Assembly: GCF_000151665.1 (NCBI RefSeq) | Contig: NW_013171860.1 | Span: forward strand, 489,939-553,938 | DNA length: 64,000 nt | Direction of reading: 5' to 3' | From: Blastocystis hominis | Taxonomy: Eukaryota > Sar > Bigyra > Opalinata > Blastocystidae | Part shown: positions 47,786 to 58,301 of the stretch, piece by piece | Layout: each line of letters opens with the position of its first letter | Numbering within the stretch: the stretch's first letter is position 1 | Translations under genes and position numbers: made by a program | The notes under the pieces: model-generated | Databases searched by the model: none | Told to the model about the DNA's origin: nothing | The model's input: the letters and a program-made list of their open reading frames with translations, nothing else

Positions 47786-49327
47786 ATGGAATCGTATCAG
47801 GCATGTCTACAGCGATTACTCAAGAAGACAACCGAAGCGCAGAGTGAAACGAATGAGCAAGCTCGCCATTTTGATGGGCTGAAAAACGATGAATTCTCTG
47901 AAATGCGCCTCAAGGCGATTTGTAAGGGACTCGGGTTTATCTACTCTGTATCCAAGGATGAAACGGCCTTTAATACATTTGGAAATGATATCATTCAATG
48001 TTTTTACGATCTTAGCAAGGTATTCGCTTTTTTGCTATTTCTCGTGTAGACTTCACCGGAGCCGATTCGAAGATTATCGTTACAATATTTAGAAGTCGTA
48101 AAGAAGAAGTGGATCAATGTGCTCCAATCTGGTTATTGGAAAGCACGTGAGAATCCGGATCCACAAGAAGTCCTCGACGCTGCAATCATTTTGTACAGTT
48201 TGCAGTGTATCAGCTCAGATGTCGAGTTCGGCTCTGAGTTACAAAAATATGTGATAGCAGATAGTAGTGAATCGAAATACGGATCAAAGTAGGCATCGAA
48301 AATAATGTTCTTTTCCATCAGAACACGAATTTCGGTCATCGATCTTTTTGGTTGGAATGCGCGTGAGGAATCCATTCCGTCCAATGTCGTTGATCTCTGC
48401 ACGTCCTGCCACAAGCGTTCTCCTCGTCGTAGCACGCAATGTCGTTTTTGTGGGAAGGAAGTGGTGGTGATTACTCCCTTCCGCGCTCTTTCAAACAGCT
48501 TAATTTACTCGTTCTATTGCCAGACCGCAGGGATCGAGTTGGAGTGTTCGTATGATGATTACCTGCGCTGGCTCCCTTCGCTGCGTCCTTACAAATCCCC
48601 GAAAGAGCTTCCATGGAGACACTTCGTGGACCAATGTTATCTGGTACGGTGTTGGGATGGGTCATGATGAGATCACGCATGTCGTGTTCACTTTATCGCA
48701 ATGGGGTTCGCTGCGATTGCAGATCCAGCAGCTCCCTCATGAGTATTTGTTTGTTCGAGAATATCTCCCCTTGGTCTTACAAAAACACGATATCCACTTA
48801 ATCGGCGAGTTCGTTGAATGCTTGCGAATCTTCGGCGTGGCCGAAAACGACTCGCTTATCACTAGCGGAGTTCGCTTTTTACTTGAGTCCCAAAACCAGG
48901 ATGGGTCGTGGGACAACCAAATGACACAATTCGATGTGGATCTTGCCTATGTGGCGTATCACGCGACGATCGTGTCGGTGCAGGCGCTGGCGCCGCTTTT
49001 GTTTTCGGGGTTTGGGTGCATGAGCGAGAAAACGGAGGCGATCGTGGCGAGTTGGTACGCGAGCGAGGTAGAAACAGAGAAATCCGTCAAGTGTAGTTCT
49101 TGCGAGGCGAGCCGATTTCGTTGCCAGCATCGAATCGACAAAAGGAAGAAGAAGATGAAGATGAAGACGAAAACGAAGAACAAAAAGAAAAAGGAAAAGG
49201 GTTGAGTGCACGGGGATACAAAGAGGACGCGCGGCTGCGTGCGATGGATTGGAGCATCGAGTCCATTCGATCCCAACTCGACGCAGCGCTCTGCGCGCAC
49301 TCCATGCGAGAGCTCGCCAAGCGATAG
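47786..49327 (+). CDS. Conserved-looking protein with a C4 zinc knuckle and QxxDGSW repeat
   Basis: Five exons; introns of 30, 33, 28 and 29 nt leave 474 codons ending TAG at 49325-49327. About residue 170 there is a C4 knuckle (CTSCHKRSPRRSTQCRFCG). Around residue 300 is FLLESQNQDGSWDNQ followed by FDVDLAYVAYHATIVSVQAL; QxxDGSW repeats are typical of alpha-toroid folds such as terpene cyclases and prenyltransferases. An acidic, Glu/Asp-rich stretch and a helical tail (LRAMDWSIESIRSQLDAALC) follow. I do not recognise the family, and enzymatic activity is unsupported. It starts about 60 nt after the M16C gene and ends 24 nt from the convergent Rho gene. Confidence 0.65.
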
Positions 49328-49329
49328 AC

Positions 49330-49347
49330 TGTTTCTTGAAACAAACA
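49330..49347. terminator. Shared inverted repeat at convergent QxxDGSW and Rho gene ends
   Basis: TGTTTCTTGAAACAAACA: minus strand TGTTTGTT for the Rho gene, plus strand TGTTTCTT 2 nt after the TAG of the convergent gene. TGTTTC and GAAACA pair as a short hairpin. Confidence 0.65.
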
Positions 49348-49351
49348 ACAC

Positions 49352-50171
49352 ACATAACAGTACAGCAACCTCTTGAAAGAGTGTCTTCAGCACGTTGCTC
49401 AAGAACAAACTAGCGATTTGACTCCAAGCGATAAGACGTACATTCACAGCTATATCAAAAACTGCCTTAACATTTTCCAGCGTCTTCGCACTACACTGAA
49501 TAACATTCGCAGCGTGTATTTCCTTCGCCATTTGCTCCATCTACGATCGAGGGCGCGCATCGCACGTACCTCATCTAAAGAAACAACACATTTACTGTCG
49601 ACTGCTGTTTTCTTCATGATTTCTTCGTCGGTCAGCAAGTCTTTTTTCGTTGCTACAAGAATTATAGGTACATCTCGTGTTTCGTCCGTCCAGTAGGTCG
49701 TCAGTTCCTTATACCACTGTGAATAACATGAAAAAAAGCGAACCAACCTTTCGTACATTTTCAAACGAGATGCGACTAGGTTTAAGAGAAGCAACAAACC
49801 GTACTCCACACATGAAAAAGCTATTAGAAAAATGTCAGTACCAGAGTAGGAAAGTGGTCGGAGCTGGTCATAACCCTCTTGACCTATTACAAATTAAAAA
49901 CGGATGCACAGAGAGTTACCGGAGGTGTCCCAGAGTTCGAGACTGGTGGTTTTGTTACCAACGTAGAGTTCCACACGGTAATTGTCAAAAACTAGTATAA
50001 ACATGACTTCCGGGAATCAGTTACTTGTTGGAATATAATCGGTTGGAAACTGATCCGTTGAATATGAAATGAGCAGACAAGTTTTTCCAACTGCTCCGTC
50101 TCTAAAGGAATAACGCTCTCAACAAAATACTACCCAACGATCACGCATTTGTTATTAGGAGTCTCAGCCAT
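49352..50171 (-). CDS. Rho-family small GTPase
   Basis: Eight exons; introns of 32, 33, 36, 29, 31, 29 and 32 nt leave 199 codons plus one T. G motifs: P-loop GDGAVGKT, switch I ending [23 protein letters not shown] (G3), ATKKD (G4, normally TKxD) and CSAK (G5). A Rho-insert-like segment holds [20 protein letters not shown]. The frame ends RGCCTVM, a CaaX prenylation box (CTVM), only if the protein stops at the T at 49352 completed to TAA by poly(A); without that the frame reads on into non-Rho residues. It presumably controls actin or membrane traffic at membranes. It may be Rac/Cdc42-like; the exact class is not assigned. Confidence 0.9.
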
Positions 50172-50634
50172 GTTATCCCTTTTCAGATTTGGGAAAAAAT
50201 GGTTTTGCATATCTTACCGGAAAAACCGCGATTTGTGCGCTCATGTTTAATACAACTTTCGTACTTTATTTGAACGCAAAATCAAGCCTCACAATGTGTA
50301 TAGAACAAAAGGATGCATATCGAAATAGGTTTTGCGTGGGATTGACATTAAACGTTCTTCACATAGTATTGTTTGCTTATCCACTGAACATAATACAGGA
50401 GGAAGAGAATAGGGAGGGAAATAACAAAAAGAGTTCTGTATCGTTAATTAGATAAATCAAAAGATAATACAATACACGATAAGAGTACGACGAGTTAAAC
50501 AGAATAGAGTACAGGAATGATTGAAACGCAGTGGAGCGGAACCTATCATTCGCGAGAGAAAATCAAATTTCCTACAGACATACTGAGCAACACACAGAGA
50601 TGAGAAAGGCGGGTAATAATAGATACATAAAAAA
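50172..50634. other. Intergenic region
   Basis: No supported gene. An 88-codon plus-strand frame (50189-50455) has a hydrophobic middle but no family resemblance or flanking signal, so it is not called. Confidence 0.5.
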
Positions 50635-50716
50635 TGCACGAAGAGGGACTCGAACCCTCGAGTGCGAACACATTACGGCCTTTACGTAACCCCTTGGACC
50701 ACTCGGGCATCCGTGC
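50635..50716 (-). tRNA. tRNA-Leu (AAG)
   Basis: Type II tRNA with a long variable arm (TGTGTTCGCAC). Acceptor stem GCACGGA/TTCGTGC with discriminator A, D arm GCCCGAGTGGTCCAAGG, T arm CGAGGGTTCGAGTCCCTC. The anticodon stem TTACG/CGTAA closes a 7-base loop TAAAGGC, giving anticodon AAG but with A instead of the usual T at position 33. This could be a real variant, a sequence error, or a sign that the loop is read wrongly. Confidence 0.8.
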
Positions 50717-50884
50717 TCTGAATTTGGTCACGAAAGTACCTACTTGATTATAGGAAATAGGGGGTTTCTATGGATTGTGGAATTATTTTTGTTGCAGAGT
50801 ACCCTTGGAATTAGAATAGAGTGCATAATGGGTAGACTCAATGATTAACAACTAAAGAGTTCGATTGGTGTCAAACAAACAAGA

Positions 50885-51376
50885 CTATGCCACAGTGATG
50901 CTCCTCTTTGAAGAATGCTGCTCGGCCTTGGGAATGTGGAGCTTGAGAACTCCGTTATTGTACATCGCAACAATATCGTCTGTCTTGACATTCGAAGGCA
51001 GCGATATTTCTCTACGGAAACTACCATAGTGGCGTTCCATAAAGTGAACCTTATCCTTCTCGCTCGTTTTCTCTTCCTTTCTCTCTCCCTCGATCACGAG
51101 GATGTTGTTTTCGGTTGAAATCTTGATATTCTCCTTCTCCATTCCAGGAATATCGACACTGAGCTCATAGCCCTTCTCGCTCTCGCGCATATCCATTCTT
51201 CCAAATCCTGAATAGGGTGTAATCACATCACGACGAAGCCTCTTTCCAGTGGTCATGGAAGTTTCCTTCTCGTCCTCTACAGGCATTGGTCGAGAATGCG
51301 ATAGAGGCATCGGCCAGTGGTTGGCCATCAAGTCCTCAAAACCATCAAAGAAGGGATCTCTCAGAATAAAACTCAT
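50885..51376 (-). CDS. Small heat shock protein (Hsp20/alpha-crystallin)
   Basis: An intronless 163-residue frame. The N-terminus has RDPFFDGFEDLMANHWPMPL. The alpha-crystallin domain spans about residues 58-155: YELSVDIPGMEKENIKIS, ILVIEGERKEEK, ERHYGSFRREISLPSNVKTD, YNNGVLKLHIPKAE (the G-V-L strand). Hsp20 proteins hold unfolding proteins without ATP. Lack of introns is common in heat-shock genes and contrasts with its neighbours. Encoded stop TAG at 50885-50887, with TGTTTGTT starting 3 nt after it. It is divergent from the mannose-6-phosphate isomerase, 122 bp away, so they may share a promoter region. Confidence 0.95.
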   Translation of the reverse strand: MSFILRDPFFDGFEDLMANHWPMPLSHSRPMPVEDEKETSMTTGKRLRRDVITPYSGFGRMDMRESEKGYELSVDIPGMEKENIKISTENNILVIEGERKEEKTSEKDKVHFMERHYGSFRREISLPSNVKTDDIVAMYNNGVLKLHIPKAEQHSSKRSITVA

Positions 51377-51498
51377 AGGAAATTATGAGCAACCACTGAG
51401 GAAAACGTCATTCATCTTCGTGGGCTGTTCTTCACTTCTCAAACCATGAGGCCAATTGCCATCCAAATAATCGCGGAAAGTGTAGTTTGCTCAAAAAC

Positions 51499-52904
51499 AT
51501 GTATAAGCTTCGTTGTGCTGTTGAGATCGTTGTGAAAACTGATGGAATAGGTTCAGAATTATCACTGGGGTTGCCGTGGAGAGGAGAGTATTGTTGCCGA
51601 GTTAAAGGTACTTTTATACGCTCTCGTTGAGTTTGCAGAAGGACGACGATCCGAGTTTTGAGGTTTCGAAGGATCAGCACTATGCTGAATATTGGTAATT
51701 TTGGCTTACTTGATGTAACGAAGGTTTGGAACGCATGCAAGCGGTCCTTCTGAAATTTTGGTAGGTGACCACTACGAATTGTTGAAGTCTTTTATCGAGG
51801 TTTGCCGTTCTGCATGGCTTTGAGAGTAGGAACACCCGGAATGCCTCGGAAGCAGCATAGGAAAGGAAAAGCTGGAGCTCCCCTTCCTTTCGAAGGTGCT
51901 TTCTGTGGAGACTGCGCTTTCGATCCAAGCCCATCCCGATAAGAAGCTTGCGGAGTACCTGTACAAAACAAAGCCTGAGTTGTACAAGGACGACAACCAC
52001 AAGCCCGAGATGGCCTATGCGCTCACTCCCTTCACTGCGATGTGCGGATTCCGCCGTGCTGAGGTGATTGTGCAGCATCTCCACGAGTGCACGTTCCTTC
52101 GCGAGCTCATCGGCGAATCGGAGTGTGTTGCGTTTGAAACCGCGATCAAGGAGGGCCAAGACACGAAGGCCGCTCTCCGCCGTCTGTTTTCTGCGTACAT
52201 CGAAGCGGATCCTGCGCGTGCCAAGTCGGTGATCGACTCGGCGAAGCGTTTCTACGACGAAAAACGGGATCTTTCGTTCCTGGAGCGCTGGGTGCGTCGT
52301 TTGATGGACACTGTGCGACGCTGCAGGAGAACTAGAAATAACGCGTAGTATCCGACGGACGGCGGCGTGTTCGCTCCGTTTTTGCTGAACGTGGTGGAGA
52401 TGAAGCCCGGCGATTCGATTTACATGGGCGCGGACATCCCGCACGCGTACCTGCAGGGCGAGATCGTGGAGAGCATGGCGTGCAGCAACAACGTGGTGCG
52501 CGCAGGCCTGACGCCGAAGGCGATCGACAAGGAGACGCTGCTGGCGATGCTGACGTACGAGTGTGGCGATATGGAGGTGCTGCGTCCGAAGCGAAAGGAC
52601 GCGCATTACGCGGTGGTGACGACGCAGGCGAAGGAGTTCATGCTGGAGATCGTGGAGGCGAAGAAGGGGGAGAGCGTGGAGCTGCCGGTCGTGGACGTGC
52701 CGCGGATTGTGATCGGGTTTGCGGGGAAGGGACGGATGGAGTGGGGCGCGGAGTCGATCGCGTTGAAGTAAGAGAGAGAGACGCGGATGATGATGACGAT
52801 TAGACGCGGATCGATTCTGTTCCAGACCGCGCAGAACGCTGCGCGGATCGTCGCGGAGGAGGACTTGCTGCTCTACGCCACGCGCGAGCGCACCGACCTC
52901 GATT
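51499..52904 (+). CDS. MPI: Mannose-6-phosphate isomerase, type I
   Basis: Seven exons; introns of 31, 31, 29, 30, 36 and 36 nt leave 404 codons plus one T. Features: VQNYHWGCRG near the start, FLSKVLSVETALSIQAHPDK (zinc ligands Q and H), ALTPFTAMCGFR, YMGADIPHAYLQGEIVE and CSNNVVRAGLTPK, which holds the catalytic Arg region. It interconverts fructose-6-phosphate and mannose-6-phosphate, feeding GDP-mannose and so DPM1. Length fits the family (about 420). The last exon, after a 36-nt intron, ends RTDLD; the T at 52904 is 4 nt before TGTTTGTT. Without that stop the frame would run on into the convergent PDCD4-like gene. Confidence 0.94.
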
Positions 52905-52908
52905 GTTC

Positions 52909-52924
52909 TGTTTGTTCACAAACA
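52909..52924. terminator. Palindromic 3' signal shared by MPI and PDCD4-like gene
   Basis: TGTTTGTTCACAAACA gives TGTTTGTT on the plus strand and TGTTTGTG on the minus strand. In-frame T bases sit exactly 4 nt away on each side (52904 plus, 52929 minus), so one 16-bp element would make both stop codons. Confidence 0.8.
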
Positions 52925-52928
52925 CGCC

Positions 52929-54095
52929 ACACTCTCAATTCCTCCTCCGTCACCAGCTTCGCCGCCTCCAGCGCCGCGCAGACTTCGTCCAGCAGCTCCT
53001 TCGCGTGCGGCACGTCCAGCTGCAGCTCGCCGAGGCCCTTCCGCAGCCGCTTGAGTCCCAGCACGAGCTGGTGGTGCGGCAGCACGTCGCTCGTCGCGCG
53101 CTGCAGCAGCTGGATGCAGAGCGGGATGCGCTTCTTCTCGTCGTCCATGGCGATCTCGACGGCCTTCTTCACGAACTGGTGGAGGTAATACGGCGCGTCC
53201 AGCTCGGCCACGCAGCGCACACACTACTCCTCAGTCCCTCATCGATCCTCGACTTCGGCCGCGTCGTGGCTGTCGTAGAACTCCGCGATGGCATCCACCA
53301 GCAGCTTCTTCGTCATCTGAATGTCCTCCAGCGCGGCGATGCGCGCGCCCCAGACTCGCTCCATGTACTCGAACGAGTGCGGCATGTTCAGCAGCGTCTC
53401 CGTCATCGTCAGCACCTCCGCGCCGTACTCCTTCAGGATGAAGTCGTTCAGAATCGACGGAGGGAGCACCTCGTCGGTGATGGCGCGCGCGAGGAACTTG
53501 CTCAGGTCGTCGGCGATGTGCGGACAGTCCAGCTGCAGGTCGGACAGACGCTCGAACAGCTTCTCGAAGCCCTTCGTCACTTGGAACAGCGAGAGGTAGT
53601 GGCTGAATCCCACAGAGAACAAACGGGACACCAGCTCCTTCTCTTTGGAGCCCCGGTCGACAGCGAGGGAGATGGCACGCATCACCACTTGGTATCGGTA
53701 GAGAGGGGCATCCAGCTCTTCGATGCAGCTAGGGGTGAAAGGGCGGACGCGTGGCTACTATAGAATTTCCATAACATCGTCCGTGACAAAATATTCGCGC
53801 AATGCCTCGTCAATTTGAGTCTTGTACTCCTCCAGTGATATCGGTTCGTCCGATAGGGTTGAAACGCTATTTTCCTCCTTAACCTAGAGATTGGCAAAAC
53901 ACAAAACCGCTACGGTCTCGCCCTCCGCTGCTTCCGTTGAAGCATAGAGAACTTCGGACTCAATAGCAGCTTTTTCCTTGTTAGATTCCGTGTACTTTTC
54001 ATGGATCTTCTGCATGCGATCCATAGATTTTTCTACGAATAACGAAAATCGAATCAAACCCGACGAGATAACCGATTACGAAGAGTTGACTCCAT
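52929..54095 (-). CDS. PDCD4: PDCD4-like protein with two MA3 domains
   Basis: Five exons; introns of 47, 30, 30 and 30 nt leave 343 codons plus one T. Two MA3 domains: the first runs from ISLEEYKTQIDEALREYF through CIEELDAPLYRYQVVMRAIS and FEKLFERLSDLQLDCPHIAD. The second runs from TETLLNMPHSFEYMERVWGA through CVAELDAPYYLHQFVKKAVE. PDCD4 binds the helicase eIF4A and blocks cap-dependent translation. The N-terminal RNA-binding region of animal PDCD4 is short here. The frame ends EEELRV, and the T at 52929 becomes TAA after polyadenylation. The first intron and start are less certain than the rest. Confidence 0.85.
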
Positions 54096-54457
54096 CACTT
54101 ATTACGTACTTTGATAAATTAGGACGGGGTCTTTAAAGATTGCTTACAGTAAAAATAGACGTGAAAAAGTATGCGTTTAATACTAGATCCATGCATTTGA
54201 TTTGTGGAATTCCGGAAATCGTCGAACTTCCATTGCACACAATGGAACAATGGAATAATTATGCATAATTCCGCTTGGGGTGTGAGTAGCAAAGGCTACG
54301 GCCGAAGAGACACAAAGGTAGATCTCTCAATAGGTACGTTTTTTTGCAAACATGCAATGGATACCATACATATAATTATCCCAAAACCTTTACGTTTTTA
54401 CAAACGAGAAACAGGGGTAAAAGGATTGGTGATCATTTCCTCCGAAAAGAAAAAAGC
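54096..54457. other. Intergenic region
   Basis: Between the PDCD4-like start and tRNA-Phe. No gene or motif seen. Confidence 0.5.
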
Positions 54458-54529
54458 GCCGAGAAGGTGGATCGAACACCTGACCTTATGATCTTCAGTC
54501 ATACGCTCTCCCAACTGAGCTATCTTGGC
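54458..54529 (-). tRNA. tRNA-Phe (GAA)
   Basis: Body starts GCCAAGATAGCTCAGTTGGG. The anticodon stem ATGACT..GATCAT holds anticodon GAA, and the T arm GTCAGGTGTTCGATCCACCT is standard. The acceptor has one A-C mismatch at the fourth pair. A run of T follows on the transcribed strand, as for RNA polymerase III termination. Confidence 0.92.
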
Positions 54530-54611
54530 TCCTGTTAATGTTCCAAAAGAAGACAAGTTGATGTCTGGTAATCACACTTGGTATTAATTAACGAAAGCTG
54601 ATCACAAAAAA

Positions 54612-56754
54612 ATGAGAAACTGCAGAACCAGCAAGATCGACGGCCTTGTCGACATTTACCGCAATCCTCAGGATGGATTTGACCCTGAACCTACAACCAT
54701 TCCTTTTGTTAGTGTGTGACAGTTTTTTCATTTTTAGGAGTTTCGCAAGAATTGTCGTGAGTGGAATGAATGGCCTGCCATCGTAAGCAAGGAGGATGTT
54801 ACCTATTCTTACATGGATTACTACAACAACTCCATGAAGTAGATTTCGGACCTATCTGATGAATCAGGTTTGCCAAGTCGTTGCTGAAGCTCGGCTTAAA
54901 TAAGAAGGACGTTTGCGGCATAATCGGCTTCAACTCTCCCGAGTACTATTTTTCCCTCCAAGGCACCTGGATGGCTGACTGCGTTACTGCTGGAATCTAT
55001 ACGACGAACTCTCCCGAGGCCTGCGAATATGTACTGAAACATTCGGAGGCCAAGGTGTGTGTGTGCCAGAGCGGCAAATCAGCGATGAAAATCTGCCAGA
55101 TCCGCGACAACCTTCCGCTCCTGAAGGCGATCGTGGTGTATTGGCCGGAAGACGACATGCCCTCGCTTGAGGACAAAGAAGGCGTATTCGATTGTTTTCG
55201 TCTCGGTCTCACACGCAGTTTGCAAAACTCTATACATGGGACGATTTTTTGAAGATCGGCAGCGATCTTCCTGATTCCGATGTCGATGCTCGGATCGACG
55301 CTTGCCAGCCCGGCAGCTGCGCCACCCTCATCTACACCTCCGGCACGACTGTAATCGAACGGAGCGGTTTCAACGCCAGGGCGAGCCGAAAGGTGTAATG
55401 TGTTCGCATGATGGCTGCATGTGTCAAGCGGCGAACATCCGCTACTACCTGCAGCTGAACGACGAGGACCGCTTCGTGTCCTTCCTCCCGATGAACCACA
55501 TCGCTGCGCAGTACGCGGACACGATGGTTCCCGTACGCAATCGCATCACGATGTACATGGCGCGTCCCGACGCACTTCGCGGATCGTTAGTCCAGACGCT
55601 CCAGAAGGCCAGACCGACCTTCTTCGTGGCGGTTCCGCGCGTGTTCGAGAAGTTCATGGAGGCGATCCGCGCGAAGAACGCGCAGGCCTCGGTAGGAAAA
55701 CCGCGGGACTGAGACGTAGTACGTGAAGCAGCTGCTGATCGCGTGGTTCGAGTCCATCGGGTACTACGCGTGCCGGACGCGGCAGTACGGCCAGACGTTC
55801 ACGCCGCCGTACTTCTACTGGCTGGCGAAGCGTCTGGCGTTCGACAAGGTGAAGGAGACGCTGGGGCTGGATAAGTGAGGCTACGCGGCGTGAGTGAAGC
55901 GTAGAACGCGGCTAGTGATCGTGTCGGCGGCGCCGGTGACGGAGGAGACGCTGAACTTCTTCGCGTCGTACGACTTCCCGCTGTACGACCTGCTGGGGCA
56001 GTCGGAGGGCACGGCGCCGATCTGCACGAACACCTTCGTGGACCAGCAGTGGAAGCTGGGGACCGTGGGACGCGCGCTGCGCGGCGTGGAGGTCAAGACG
56101 GACCCCGACTCGGACGAGTTCTGCTACCGCGGGCGGAACTGCATGATGGGGTGGGAGTGATCGGGGTTTGTGAGTGCAGGTATCTGAAGATGGAGCGGGA
56201 GACGAACGCGGCGATCGACGAGGACGGCTGGCTGCACTCCGGCGACCAGGCGAAGATCGACGCGGACGGGTTCGTGCGCGTGACCGGGCGGCTGAAGGAG
56301 CTGATCGTGACGGCGGGGGGCGAGAACGTGTCGCCGGTGCCGATCGAGAACAAGGTGATCGAGCTGTGTCCGCTGATCTCGAACTGCGTGGTCGTGGGCG
56401 ATCAGAGGAAGTTCCTCTCCGCGCTGATTGCTCTCAAAACCGAGGTCGACCCCGCTACGGGCGAGCCGTCGAGCCGAATCGCGGCGTCGATGGTGGAGAG
56501 CTTGAGGAGTCGCGGGAGCAAGGCGACGACGGTGCAGGAAGCGATGCAATGCCCGGTGGTGAAGCAGTGGATCCAGGACGCGGTGGATGGGTACAACAAG
56601 GTCGCGATTAGCAGAGCGCAGGAGATTCGCAAGTGGACGATGCTGGAGCAGGATCTGTCGCTTGGAAGAGGAGAGCTGACCGCGACGCTGAAGATGAAGC
56701 GGAATGTGGTTCATCAGCATTATGAGAAGGAGATTCAGGCGATGTATGATGAGT
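54612..56754 (+). CDS. Long-chain acyl-CoA synthetase (ACSBG/bubblegum-like)
   Basis: Eight exons; introns of 30, 29, 35, 29, 28, 30 and 29 nt leave 644 codons plus one T. AMP-binding signature YTSGTTGEPKGVMCSHDG (split by the fourth intron), then RFVSFLPMNHIAAQYADTMV, YDLLGQSEGTAPIC (A5), DGWLHSGDQAKIDADGFVRV (A7/A8) and GRLKELIVTAGGENVSPVPI (A8). The pattern GGENVSPVPIE is typical of ACSBG-type enzymes. It activates fatty acids with ATP and CoA. A soluble or peripheral membrane enzyme is expected, as no clear signal peptide is seen. The frame ends EIQAMYDE; the T at 56754 is 4 nt before TGTTTGTG. Confidence 0.92.
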
Positions 56755-56758
56755 GGAG

Positions 56759-56785
56759 TGTTTGTGGAAAACAAGAGAGCAAACA
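56759..56785. terminator. Facing 3' signals of acyl-CoA synthetase and RING genes
   Basis: Plus TGTTTGTG at 56759-56766 for the synthetase and minus TGTTTGCT at 56778-56785 for the RING gene form an imperfect inverted repeat between the two convergent ends. Confidence 0.6.
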
Positions 56786-56791
56786 CAAGGA

Positions 56792-57306
56792 CTATCGACT
56801 GGAATAGCGACGTACCAGTCCACTCGCAGATTGATAGGAAGCATTTTCCGATTTCTTCGCAATCAGCAATCCGCTTCCTCTAATATTACACTGGAGATCG
56901 GTGATGTCGATCCTCTCTCCGTTCGATGAATCGAAATTACTAGCAATGACCTAATACCAACAAAACCTACTCTGAATGCATGGAGTAGTTGCTCTGAAGT
57001 TCTTCTTCATTTTTAAAAACTTTACAAGGGGTTATATAGTGAAAAGCCTTTCTGCACTCAGGACAGTGATTTGAACTCTTAAAAATAAAATTCGGGCGAA
57101 ATACACTACCTTTGACCACTGCTTAATACAATCTAGACAAAACGTATGCTTGCAGCAATCAATTCTTCCACCTTCCGTAATTGTGTTGAGGCATATTGCT
57201 ATTCAGTTAAGTACGTGTCCGACAACATACGACAGCAATCATCGACAACAATTGGGCATTCTTTGTAGAAGCCGAAAATTTCTCCCAATAAATGAAATAA
57301 CGACAT
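56792..57306 (-). CDS. RING-finger protein, putative E3 ubiquitin ligase
   Basis: Four exons; introns of 35, 32 and 31 nt leave 139 codons (138 residues), ending TAG at 56792-56794. A C3HC4 RING spans residues about 23-68: CSICLNTITEGGRIDCC, KHTFCLDCIKQWSKSSNHC, PECRKAF. After it comes YITPCKVFK, as in RING proteins of the PHF/Topors kind, then a polar tail. RING fingers recruit E2-ubiquitin; substrate unknown. It is small for the class. The minus-strand TGTTTGCT just downstream is a variant 3' signal. Confidence 0.75.
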
Positions 57307-58301
57307 GTTGTCGTAGAAAAATAGAAATAGCGAAAAAAGATAGCAAAAAACACAAAGATAGCAATTGAAAATGATCTAACTCAACCATTCGTAAGTTCCG
57401 CGGTTTTGGTGCTCATTGAAAATGCACATTGCAATACAATGTAGGTAAAATTGTTAGAAAGCATGTGTTGCACATTATAGGGATCTCATGCAACTGCAAA
57501 ACACTTTGTGTACATTGAAGTCATTTTGCTATTTTTGCCTAATAATGGGTGAATATGAATATGCTCATTTATAGTAACTTATTGGGAGTGTAAACCTTGT
57601 GAGAGGAGCAGGATTTGTATATTTTTTAACGTGAAATAACAAAACCATTTTTGCGTTATTACGCCTTTCTAGTTTTATTTTTGGGAATTTATTATAGAGT
57701 GGATGAAGTGGATTTAGCAGGTGTTCATTATTCTTAGGACACAACAGTAGATTTGTTGTTTGTTATATTTATAGTCGGGTATCAGATTATGTTTCTTCTT
57801 GCTACAGTGTATGATTCATGATTCCTAAATGATGGAACAGATGATCATAGATAATGACACTATTGTTATATGGGTATGCATAGAAAGGATGAGAATAAAA
57901 GAAGAAAGCAACCTAAGAGTGTCTGTGTTTGAAAGCTAGTTACATTGTTGTCAAGGAAGATAGCATTTACAAGACAGAATAAATCAAATATAGGATGCAA
58001 TAACAAAGTCGAAGCATTTTACAATTCAAAATTGGTGATGGATGCTTGCTTCTAAAGATCTCCACTCATTCTCTTTCCCTCGTAAATTACAGCAAAATCT
58101 TCCGAGAGCATGCATACATGAACAGATATCTACATAAAATCTCAAAGAGATCCAATGTCTTATTCTAAGCCAACTCCATTCATTTCAATAGCCACCAGTA
58201 CTCTCTTCGCTAAGAGACTACTCACGATTTGCTATCTACATGCATCATAATATTCTCCATTATTGTTTTGACCCCAAAATCTTTTCACATTATTTCTGTT
58301 T
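57307..58301. other. AT-rich intergenic region
   Basis: About 1 kb between divergent RING and aminotransferase genes, unusually long for this half of the window. No coding signal seen. Confidence 0.55.

Noticed and set aside
50189-50455. 88-codon plus-strand frame with hydrophobic stretch
   Set aside because: No family resemblance, AT-rich, no 3' signal in place.
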